Source: an uncultured Acidimicrobiaceae bacterium
GTDB taxonomy: Bacteria; Actinomycetota; Acidimicrobiia; Acidimicrobiales; MedAcidi-G1
DNA: 8,029 bases
Direction: 5' to 3'
Assembly (NCBI GenBank): GCA_913054115.1
Contig: CAJXIS010000090.1
Span: 1 to 8,029, forward strand
The translations under genes were made by a program, and so were the position numbers. The notes below the pieces were generated by a model, which saw only the letters and a list, made by a program, of their open reading frames with translations, was not told where the DNA came from and made no database searches. Positions 1 to 5,945 of the stretch are shown piece after piece; position 1 is the first letter of the stretch; every line of letters starts with the position of its first letter.

Positions 1-38
1 ACGCAGACGTTGGACGGTCGTTCGACGGGTTCGGTCAC
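1..38 (-). CDS. Probable 5' end of a minus-strand gene, cut by the window edge
   Basis: A GTG codon at 38-36 is preceded by a good Shine-Dalgarno, GAGGAG (plus-strand ctcctc, 45-50), with six bases between them. Only about 12 codons are visible (start M/V-T-E-P-V-E-R-P-S-N-V-C), so no family can be named. An in-frame stop lies upstream and no ATG lies between it and the GTG, so this GTG is the most likely start. It lies 102 bases beyond the stop of the MFS gene on the same strand and may be read from its own promoter or as the last visible gene of the leftward set. The call rests on ribosome-site spacing alone. Confidence 0.35.
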   Translation of the reverse strand, partial: MTEPVERPSNVC

Positions 39-63
39 AGGGCGCTCCTCAGGGTCGCCATCG

Positions 64-93
64 ACGTTACGACCGGATCACCACCGCTGTCGA
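64..93 (-). promoter_or_regulatory. Possible sigma70-type promoter for the gene starting at 38
   Basis: On the minus strand TCGACA (88-93, five of six matches to TTGACA) is followed after 18 bases by TAACGT (64-69), which fits the actinobacterial TAnnnT -10 pattern. Transcription would start near 57, leaving a leader of about 19 bases that contains the GAGGAG ribosome site. Motif-level evidence only. Confidence 0.3.
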
Positions 94-140
94 ACCGCCT
101 TCTGTCGACAATGGCTGGAGCGACGCATCACCCACTGGCG

Positions 141-1382
141 TCATTCGCGGGTCGTCGGAAGGACCTCGTCGAAGGTGTCGAGGTTGCGCAGGTCGGGGAA
201 CCAGCGCCACCACAACGCCACCACGACGATCGTGCCCACCCCGCCGAACACGACGGCCCCGACCAGGCCCATCACGGCCGCTGTCAGCCCCGATTCGGCT
301 GCACCGAGTTCGTTGGAGGCTCCGATGAACACGTTCTCGACGGAGAGCACCCTGCCCCGCATCTCCTCTGGCGTCGCCAGCGGGACGAGCGTCAGGCGGA
401 TGAACATCGAGATGGCGTCGGCCCCGGACAGCACCAAAAGGGCGACGAAGGCCAGCAGGTAGCTGCGGCTGAACCCGAGGACGACCGTGCCGAGGCCGAA
501 GACCGTGACGACCGCCAGCAGGATGTGCCCGAGGTTTCGTTGCACGGGCCGGATCGCCAACACGATGGTGACTGCTCCGGCTCCGATGCCCACCGCCGCA
601 CGCAGCCACCCCAGCCCCACCGCTCCGACGCCGAGCCGGTCCTCGGCGATGGCCGGGAGGAGGGCGACGGCGCCCCCGAACAGCACGGCGAACAGGTCGA
701 GGCCCATGGCCCCGAACAGGATCGGGCTGCGTCGGATGAATCGGAGCCCCTCGAGTGCTTCGTGGACCGCCCGGCCGGGACCCGGAGCGTCGAGCCGTCG
801 GATCCCGGACGAGGGCGTCAGCACGACGATGCCGAATGCGATCATCAGGGCGATGGCTGCTACGAGGTACGGCAGTGGCTCATCGACGACGAAGAGGAAG
901 CCGAGCGCCACTGGACCGACGATGATCCCGGCCTGATAGGCGATCGACTTCAGGGCGACGACCCTGGCCACCACTGCGAGCGGCGAGAGGTCGATCATGA
1001 GGGCCCGGCCCGAGGGCGCTGCGAATGAACGGGCGACTCCGACAAGCCCGGCGATGAGGAATATCGGCACGACCGAGGTCGGGTCGGAGCCGGCGTAACC
1101 GAAGAGCAGTAGCGACGCCAGTGCTTCGACCACGAGGGCTGCGCCGAAGACCCAGCGCCGGTCGATGCGGTCGGCGACGGTTCCGGCGAGCGGCGCCAGG
1201 ACGACGACCGGCAGGAACTCGGCGAGGCCCAGCAGGCCGAGGTCCAGCTCCCGCCCCGTCAGGTCGTACACCTGTTTCCCGACGATGGTGATCTGGCCGA
1301 CCATGGCGAAGGAACTCAGGAAGTGTGCGACGAACAGCACCCGGACCCGCAGGGGGATCCGGGCCGGCTCGTGGGTGTGCAT
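141..1382 (-). CDS. MFS exporter, EntS/MFS_3-like
   Basis: This 413-residue protein is an integral membrane transporter of the major facilitator superfamily, a proton-driven carrier that usually exports small molecules. Hydrophobic segments run almost end to end, consistent with the usual 12 helices. The inter-helix 2-3 loop carries the family motif as GTVADRIDRR (about 67-76), after the helix LPVVVLAPLA. The second half has PLATPEEMRGRV (about 334-345), a pattern typical of the MFS_3 group that includes enterobactin exporter EntS and many actinobacterial drug or siderophore exporters. Length is normal for the group. The ATG at 1382 is supported by AGGGTG five bases upstream. It starts 55 bases after the DDN-like gene on the same strand, so it is probably co-transcribed with it. 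Substrate is unknown; export of a product made by the neighbouring ligases is possible but not shown. Confidence 0.9.
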   Translation of the reverse strand: MHTHEPARIPLRVRVLFVAHFLSSFAMVGQITIVGKQVYDLTGRELDLGLLGLAEFLPVVVLAPLAGTVADRIDRRWVFGAALVVEALASLLLFGYAGSDPTSVVPIFLIAGLVGVARSFAAPSGRALMIDLSPLAVVARVVALKSIAYQAGIIVGPVALGFLFVVDEPLPYLVAAIALMIAFGIVVLTPSSGIRRLDAPGPGRAVHEALEGLRFIRRSPILFGAMGLDLFAVLFGGAVALLPAIAEDRLGVGAVGLGWLRAAVGIGAGAVTIVLAIRPVQRNLGHILLAVVTVFGLGTVVLGFSRSYLLAFVALLVLSGADAISMFIRLTLVPLATPEEMRGRVLSVENVFIGASNELGAAESGLTAAVMGLVGAVVFGGVGTIVVVALWWRWFPDLRNLDTFDEVLPTTRE

Positions 1383-1394
1383 CAGTTCACCCTG
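1383..1394 (-). promoter_or_regulatory. Ribosome-binding site (or leaderless -10) ahead of the MFS gene
   Basis: The minus strand reads CAGGGTGAACTG directly before the MFS ATG. AGGGTG at five bases from the ATG is an acceptable Shine-Dalgarno. The same bases also read as CAGGGT plus six bases plus ATG, one mismatch from the TAnnnT leaderless layout seen at the preceding gene. The ribosome-site reading is preferred because the first T of the -10 is missing. Confidence 0.4.
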
Positions 1395-1437
1395 CCACCG
1401 GAGCCGGGACGCACCCGACCCGGGGAACGATCAGGGG

Positions 1438-1869
1438 TCAGTCGGTCGGCTCGAGGATGACCAGCGGGATCTCGCGGTCGGTCTTCTCCTGGTAGCCGGC
1501 GTAGTTGGCGTACGTCCCGGTGACGATCGGCCAGATCCGTTCCCGCTCCTCCGGCGATGCCACCCGGGCGGTCATGCGGCGGTCGGGGTCGTCCTTCATG
1601 GTCACGACGACCTGCGGGTTCTCGCGCAGGTTGAGGAACCAGGCCGGATGGGTGTCCTCCCCGCCCTTCGAGGCGACGACAACGATCTGGTCGCCCTCCT
1701 GGTGGGGCGACGTCAACATGACCGATCGGGACCTACCCGACTTCCGGCCGATGGTGGTCAGCTCGAGCACCGGCATCTTGGCGGCCGTCCATCCGAGCCG
1801 TCCGCCGCTGACCTTCAACAGGCCCCGGTGCACGCCGTTCACCGCCTTCAGGTACCCGTCGCTCGGCAT
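1438..1869 (-). CDS. DDN-type nitroreductase family, F420-dependent oxidoreductase
   Basis: This 143-residue protein matches the deazaflavin-dependent nitroreductase (DDN) family, small split-barrel enzymes that use reduced coenzyme F420 to reduce quinones, enones or nitro compounds. Visible signatures are LTTIGRKSGRSRSVML (about 37-52) and VASKGGEDTHPAWFLNL (about 65-81), the F420-binding core, followed by YANYAGYQEKTDREIP (about 110-125), a Tyr-rich stretch common near the active site. Length is normal for the family. The ATG at 1869 is favoured because a TAGCCT box sits exactly six bases upstream, giving a leaderless transcript. It follows AG1 with a 56-base gap, so it may have its own promoter as well as read-through. 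The physiological substrate cannot be told. The gene implies that the host makes or salvages F420, in line with an actinobacterium. A direct role in the ligase pathway is not evident. Confidence 0.87.
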   Translation of the reverse strand: MPSDGYLKAVNGVHRGLLKVSGGRLGWTAAKMPVLELTTIGRKSGRSRSVMLTSPHQEGDQIVVVASKGGEDTHPAWFLNLRENPQVVVTMKDDPDRRMTARVASPEERERIWPIVTGTYANYAGYQEKTDREIPLVILEPTD

Positions 1870-1875
1870 GGTCCG

Positions 1876-1881
1876 AGGCTA
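1876..1881 (-). promoter_or_regulatory. Leaderless-type -10 box of the DDN-like gene
   Basis: The minus strand reads TAGCCT, six bases, then ATG of the DDN-like gene (1869). TAnnnT followed by six or seven bases and the start codon is the standard layout of leaderless actinobacterial transcripts. No purine-rich ribosome site and no good -35 are visible. It implies that the DDN/MFS pair can be transcribed independently of glgA-AG1. Confidence 0.5.
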
Positions 1882-1925
1882 TCGACCCCGCGGCTACACG
1901 CTGCCGGTCGGCTCGGCCCCAGCCG

Positions 1926-3146
1926 TCAGTCGGCCCACACCTGGACGCTCTCGCCGACCTCGTCGAGGATCCGGCGCAGCGTGTCGTAGTCGGGGTGCCG
2001 CATCCGGACCCAGGCGTTGGCCATGTAGCCCGCCTCGACGGACTGCGTCGGGGTGCCCGGCGGCGGGAAGTGCAGATCGACGATGCAGTCGCCGTGGTCG
2101 GCCTGCAGCTCCTCGACGCCCTCATAGTGGCTGATGCGCCCGTCGTGCTGGGGGCGCAGGGCGATCATCCCGGCGGCGAAGCGCCGCGAGGCACGGGCGT
2201 CTGTCTGCCCGTGGACCAGCAGCTGGGCCCACTCCCGGTAGAGGTCGAGGTCGTTGGCCGCTCCGTAGACGTCCCACATCCCGACACCGGGCGGGCGGCA
2301 GCCGATCTCCGAGAAGGTCAGCCCCTTCGGCCCGAAGAACCACTCCATGTGCGTGGCCGACGTCTCGATGTCGAGGGCGGCGAGCACCCGGCGTCCCATC
2401 TCCCTGACCTCGGCGTAGGTGTCGCCGTCGACCTGGTTCGTGGTGACGATCTGCGGGGAGATCCACTGGGTGCGCATGGCCTCGAGCACCCCGGGGTAGT
2501 AGTGCGACACGAACTCGTGGACGACCTCGCCGTCGACGGTGAGCGTGTCCCAGAACCCCTCGTGCCCCTCGATGAACTCCTCGATCGCCACCGACGCACC
2601 GCGATCGACCCCGCACTCGCGCAGCGCCTCCTCGAGCCCGTCGTCGTCGTCGACCCGGTGGGTGCCGGCCGCACCGGCGCCGGCGCGTGGCTTGATGATC
2701 AGCGGGTAGCCGACCTTCCCGGCGAAGGCGCGTGCCTCGTCGGGCGACGACGTGCCGATCGACTGTGCGGTCGGGATGCCCGCCTCGCGCAGCGCCTCCT
2801 TCATCGCCGGCTTGTCGCGGCACAGCCAGGCGGTGCGCGTCGACGTGCCGGGGATCGAGCAGCGCTCGCGCACGTGTGCTGCGGACATGATGTGTGCCTC
2901 GACCGTGGCCTCGAGCCGGTCGACGTGTTCGCGGGCCTGGACCCCCTGGACGGCGTCGAACATCGCTTCTTCGTCGACCACGGACGGGACCTGCTCGTAG
3001 GCGTGCAGCCAGCCCTTGAGTTCGTCGTCGAGGGCCTCGACCGGCCCTTCGCCGATCCCGGTGACCCGTGCGCCGACCGCCGCAAGGGCGCGTACGAACT
3101 CCCGCTGGTTCCTGGGGAAGGCCGGCTCGATGAAGAGGACGTGCAT
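1926..3146 (-). CDS. ATP-grasp carboxylate-amine ligase-like protein AG1
   Basis: This 406-residue protein is an ATP-grasp enzyme, a family that activates a carboxylate as acyl-phosphate and joins it to an amine or similar nucleophile. Residues 1-100 form a pre-ATP-grasp domain (start MHVLFIEPAF). The ATP-grasp part follows: RDKPAMK at 110-116, YPLIIKP at 147-153 with the nucleotide-contacting Lys, a Gly/Ala-rich loop after it, EEFIEG at 189-194, THMEWF at 265-270 and SEIGCRPPG at 279-287 with the likely metal-binding Glu. The C-terminus ends in an RHP-containing domain. The same motifs occur in the two plus-strand paralogues, and its N-terminus resembles AG3 more than AG2. It is odd in having HEGFWD where the paralogues have (R/E)EY-x2-D. 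The start lies one base after the glgA stop (TGA-C-ATG), so translation is probably coupled; GGTGGG eight bases upstream is a weak ribosome site. Substrates are unknown; a peptide, amino-acid or amidation ligase is most likely. Confidence 0.88.
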   Translation of the reverse strand: MHVLFIEPAFPRNQREFVRALAAVGARVTGIGEGPVEALDDELKGWLHAYEQVPSVVDEEAMFDAVQGVQAREHVDRLEATVEAHIMSAAHVRERCSIPGTSTRTAWLCRDKPAMKEALREAGIPTAQSIGTSSPDEARAFAGKVGYPLIIKPRAGAGAAGTHRVDDDDGLEEALRECGVDRGASVAIEEFIEGHEGFWDTLTVDGEVVHEFVSHYYPGVLEAMRTQWISPQIVTTNQVDGDTYAEVREMGRRVLAALDIETSATHMEWFFGPKGLTFSEIGCRPPGVGMWDVYGAANDLDLYREWAQLLVHGQTDARASRRFAAGMIALRPQHDGRISHYEGVEELQADHGDCIVDLHFPPPGTPTQSVEAGYMANAWVRMRHPDYDTLRRILDEVGESVQVWAD

Positions 3147-3147
3147 G

Positions 3148-4680
3148 TCAGGTGCCCACCATTCGTTGGTAGAGGTCGAGGTACTGCTCGGACTGGCGTT
3201 CCCAGGAGTAGTCCATGGCCATGCCGTTCTGCATCAGCGTCGCCCACGAACTGCGGTCCTCCCATGCCTCCAGCGCCTGGTCGAGGGCGCCGGCGAGGGC
3301 CTCCAACGTGAAGTCGTGGAAGACGAAACCGGTCCCCGTGCCTGCATCCATGTCCCATGGTTGCACGGTGTCGGCCAGCCCGCCGGTGTGCCGCACCAGG
3401 GGCACCGTTCCGTACCGGAGGCTGAACATCTGGTTGAGGCCGCACGGCTCGAAGCGCGACGGCATCAGGAACAGGTCGGCGCCGGCCTCGATCCAGTGGG
3501 CCAGCTCGTCGTGGAAGCCCAGGTAGACGCCGACGGCGGCCGGGTGGGCGTCGTGCAGCGACTGGAAGTAGCGCTCGTAGCGCTCCTCCCCGCTGCCGAG
3601 CACGACCAGGCGGATCCTCCCCTGCTCCAGGAGTTCGGGCAGGACGTCGGGGAGCAGCTCGAATCCCTTCTGGGCGGTCAGGCGCGAGATGATCCCGACC
3701 ACCATCGCGTCGGGATCGTGGGCGATGCCGAACCTGTCGAGCAACGCCTCCCTGCAGCGGGTCTTGCCGGCGAGGTCGGCGGCGCTGAACGGGTGGGGAA
3801 TGAGGGTGTCCCGGTCGGGGCTCCACTCGTCGACGTCCACGCCGTTGACGATGCCGACGAGCTGGTCGGAGCGTGCCCGCAGGAGCGGGTCGAGTCCCAT
3901 GCCGAGCTCTTCGCCCTGGATCTCGACGGCGTAGGTCTCGCTCACCGTGCCCAGCCAGGACGCGTACAGGATTCCTGTCTCGAGGTAGCTGACCCTGCCC
4001 TGTGCGAGGTGGTCCTGGTGGAACATGTCCTGCACCTCGGAGAGTCCGAGATCCCGGACCACGTCGGCGTCGAAGGTCCCCTGGAAGCTCATGTTGTGGA
4101 TCGACAGGAGCGTCCGGGTGCCTGCGAAGTTCTCGACGCCGCTGTAGGTGGTGCGCAGGTAGAGCGGGACGAGGCCGGTGTGCCAGTCGTTGCAGTGCAC
4201 CACGTCGGGGGCCCAGTCCGAGAGGCGCAGCGCCTCGAGCATCCCGCGGCACAGCGTCGCCCACCGGAGGTGCTCGTCGGGATCCGACGTGTAGTAGCCG
4301 TCGCGGTGGAACAACTCCGGGCAGTCGATGAACTCGACGTCGAGCGCCGTCCCGTCGTCGCGCTCCGAATTGGGCAGGGTTGCCGTCGAGACGCCACACG
4401 TGACGCTCCGGTCGGCGTAGTCGAGCCGGATGCCGCTGAGCCCCTCCACGGGGATGATGTCGTGGCCGTCGTCGAGCAGGCTCCCGTAGAGCGGCAGGAA
4501 CACCCGCACGTCGTGGCCCTGCCGGTGCAGGGTCCGTGCGAGGGCGGCGACGACGTCGGCCAGGCCACCGGTCTTGGCGAACGGAGCGGTCTCGGATGCC
4601 ACGAGGACGATCTTGAGTGCTGCGATGACCGCGAACCCTAGCGAGCCGTCCACCGCGCAGAACAGCCCTCGTATGCTCAT
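3148..4680 (-). CDS. glgA: Glycogen synthase, GT5 family (ADP-glucose type)
   Basis: Bacterial glycogen synthase moves glucose from ADP-glucose onto alpha-1,4-glucan ends in the cytoplasm. The 510-residue frame shows the GT-B fold signatures of GT5: FAKTGGLADVV at about 34-44 (sugar-nucleotide Lys), VHCNDWHTGL at 161-170, SIHNMSFQG at 193-201, NGVDVDEWSP at 279-288, ISRLTAQKGF at 331-340, SRFEPCGLNQM at 408-418 with the catalytic Glu, and TGGLADTV at 432-439. The C-terminal YSWERQSEQYLDLY is also typical. The E. coli enzyme has 477 residues. The extra length here includes a 22-residue leader before the conserved LKIVLVASE. The ATG at 4680 is the only ATG, but it has no ribosome site and the leader holds rare ATA and CTA codons, so the real start may be nearer 4626 (ATC) or at GTG 4653. 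It is first in the leftward set and one base ahead of AG1. No other glg genes are in the window. Enzyme identity is firm; the start is not. Confidence 0.93.
   Translation of the reverse strand: MSIRGLFCAVDGSLGFAVIAALKIVLVASETAPFAKTGGLADVVAALARTLHRQGHDVRVFLPLYGSLLDDGHDIIPVEGLSGIRLDYADRSVTCGVSTATLPNSERDDGTALDVEFIDCPELFHRDGYYTSDPDEHLRWATLCRGMLEALRLSDWAPDVVHCNDWHTGLVPLYLRTTYSGVENFAGTRTLLSIHNMSFQGTFDADVVRDLGLSEVQDMFHQDHLAQGRVSYLETGILYASWLGTVSETYAVEIQGEELGMGLDPLLRARSDQLVGIVNGVDVDEWSPDRDTLIPHPFSAADLAGKTRCREALLDRFGIAHDPDAMVVGIISRLTAQKGFELLPDVLPELLEQGRIRLVVLGSGEERYERYFQSLHDAHPAAVGVYLGFHDELAHWIEAGADLFLMPSRFEPCGLNQMFSLRYGTVPLVRHTGGLADTVQPWDMDAGTGTGFVFHDFTLEALAGALDQALEAWEDRSSWATLMQNGMAMDYSWERQSEQYLDLYQRMVGT
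4635..4640 (-). promoter_or_regulatory. TAGGGT -10 box inside the annotated glgA leader
   Basis: The minus strand reads TAGGGT, eight bases, then ATC GCA GCA CTC AAG, which leads straight into the conserved GlgA N-terminus. A TAnnnT box here would start transcription at about the first conserved codons, giving a leaderless glgA-AG1 message and excluding the ATG at 4680. No convincing -35 is visible 16-18 bases upstream. Confidence 0.4.
4672..4677 (+). promoter_or_regulatory. TATGCT -10 box for the AG2-AG3-S51-like operon
   Basis: TATGCT fits TAnnnT and lies eight bases before the AG2 ATG at 4686. The intervening CATGGGCC has no purine-rich ribosome site, so the transcript is probably leaderless or nearly so. 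The region at -35 (TCCACC, 4649-4654) matches only half of the consensus. The box lies about 30 bases from the opposing TAGGGT, so the two gene sets share a compact divergent promoter region. Confidence 0.4.
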
Positions 4681-4685
4681 GGGCC

Positions 4686-5945
4686 ATGACCGCTGTCATT
4701 TTCGTCGCGCCCTACGGGCTGGACAGCACCATGAGGTTCCTGTCGGCGGCGGCGTCGCTTCCCGACGTGGATTTCGGTGTCGTGTCGCACGAGTCGGCCG
4801 AGTCGTTCACCCAGAAGCTGCCGCCCGAGGACCGCCCCCGGGTCACCGGATACGCCCAGGTCGCCGATGCACTCGACCCGGACCACCTGGAGGCGGGCGT
4901 GCGGGAGGTGTCTGGCCAACTCGGGGGCAGGGTCGATGCCCTGCTGGGGATCCTCGAACCGCTCCAGGAGTCGCTCGCCATCGTCCGGGAGCGGCTCGGC
5001 ATCCGGGGCATGGATGCGGAGGAGGCGCACCGGTTCAGGGACAAGGCCCACATGAAGGACGTGCTGCGCGCCAACGGGCTGCCGTGCGCCCGCCACTGCC
5101 TGGCCACGAGCCCCGCCGAGGCGATGGCCTTCGCCGCCGAACAGCTGCCCCTCGTCGCCAAGCCCCCCGCCGGCGCCGGAGCCATCGACACCTTCCGGAT
5201 CGACGAGCCGGGCCAGCTCGAGTCGTGGATCGCTGCGGCGCCACCGAGTCCGGAGCGGCCTCTGCTGCTCGAGGAGTTCGTGCAGGGCCGCGAATACTCG
5301 TTCGACTCGATCTCGGCGGGAGGCGAACACGTCTTCCACTCGATCTCCTCGTACGCCCCCACACCGCTCATGGTCATGGAGACGCCGTGGATCCAGTGGA
5401 CGGTCCTGTTGCCACGGTCGATCGACGGGCCGGAGTTCGAGGCGATCCGCACGGCGGGTTCAGCGGCGCTCACCGCCCTCGGCATGACGTCCGGCATGAC
5501 CCACATGGAGTGGTTCCGCCGTGACGACGGCTCGATCGCCATCTCGGAGGTCGCCGCCCGCCCGCCGGGGGCCCAGATCACGAGCCTCATCTCATATGCC
5601 CACGACATCGACTTCTACCGGGCGTGGGCCGAGGTGAGCGTGTTCGAGCGCTTCGACCCACCGGAGCGGCTCTACGCAACGGGGGCCGCCTACCTGCGCG
5701 GCCAGGGCGACGGACCCGTGGTCGGCGTGGATGGCATCGAGGAGATCCAGAACGAACTCGGCGACCTCGTGGTCGAGGCAAGGATTCCGCAGGTCGGGCA
5801 GCCCAAGGCCTCGGGCTACGAGGGTGAGGGCTACGTGATCCTGCGCCACCCCGAGACCTCCGTCGTGGCCGACGGGCTCGAGCGCATCGTGTCGAAGCTG
5901 CGCGTCCACCTGGGCCACGCCGACGGACGGGAGGACGGGTCGTGA
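4686..5945 (+). CDS. ATP-grasp carboxylate-amine ligase-like protein AG2
   Basis: This 419-residue protein is the first gene of the plus-strand operon and a paralogue of AG1 and AG3. Its N-terminal domain (1-110) begins MTAVIFVAPYG and diverges from the others, which start with hydrophobic V-L-x-I followed by Pro-x-Phe-Pro. ATP-grasp signatures follow: RDKAHMK at 118-124, VAKPPAGAGA at about 157-166 with the nucleotide-contacting Lys159, LLEEFVQGREY at 194-204, PWIQW at about 234-238, THMEWF at 272-277 and SEVAARPPG at 287-295. The C-terminal domain has ILRHPE. The set indicates acyl-phosphate chemistry joining an acid to an amine, but neither partner can be named. The ATG at 4686 sits eight bases after a TATGCT box with no ribosome site, consistent with leaderless initiation. 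Its stop overlaps the AG3 start by four bases (GTGA), so expression is coupled. The Gly/Asp-rich last ten residues (HADGREDGS) look like a flexible tail. Confidence 0.88.
   Translation: MTAVIFVAPYGLDSTMRFLSAAASLPDVDFGVVSHESAESFTQKLPPEDRPRVTGYAQVADALDPDHLEAGVREVSGQLGGRVDALLGILEPLQESLAIVRERLGIRGMDAEEAHRFRDKAHMKDVLRANGLPCARHCLATSPAEAMAFAAEQLPLVAKPPAGAGAIDTFRIDEPGQLESWIAAAPPSPERPLLLEEFVQGREYSFDSISAGGEHVFHSISSYAPTPLMVMETPWIQWTVLLPRSIDGPEFEAIRTAGSAALTALGMTSGMTHMEWFRRDDGSIAISEVAARPPGAQITSLISYAHDIDFYRAWAEVSVFERFDPPERLYATGAAYLRGQGDGPVVGVDGIEEIQNELGDLVVEARIPQVGQPKASGYEGEGYVILRHPETSVVADGLERIVSKLRVHLGHADGREDGS
5929..5934 (+). promoter_or_regulatory. Ribosome-binding site that sets the AG3 GTG start
   Basis: GGGAGG ends seven bases before GTG at 5942, an ideal Shine-Dalgarno spacing. 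It lies within the 3' end of AG2 and favours the GTG over the in-frame ATG at 5954. It is the strongest ribosome site in the plus-strand operon. Confidence 0.6.

Noticed and set aside
103..110. TGTCGACA palindrome between the MFS stop and the left-edge gene
   Set aside because: It is an isolated 8-base palindrome with no second copy nearby, too short to call an operator.
111..1028. Plus-strand 305-codon frame opposite the MFS gene
   Set aside because: The product is His/Asp/Arg/Gln-rich and hydrophilic, the typical mirror of a membrane protein gene, and there is no ribosome site.
1909..1925. CGGCT/AGCCG stem with a 7-base loop just after the AG1 stop
   Set aside because: Only five base pairs and no T-run on either strand, so it is not a convincing intrinsic terminator. 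Such stems are frequent by chance at this GC content.
1995..3311. Plus-strand 438-codon frame opposite AG1
   Set aside because: It is antisense to an ATP-grasp gene whose motifs match two paralogues. Its own product has no recognisable domain.
3016..4641. Long open frame on the plus strand antisense to glgA (541 codons)
   Set aside because: It lies wholly opposite a gene with clear GT5 motifs. Its translation is rich in Val, Glu, Arg and Ala without domain signatures, as expected of an antisense frame in high-GC DNA.
2801..4699. 632-codon minus-strand frame overlapping glgA and AG1
   Set aside because: It is a frame-shifted shadow: the product is Arg/Pro-rich and low in complexity, while the overlapping frames carry conserved enzyme motifs.
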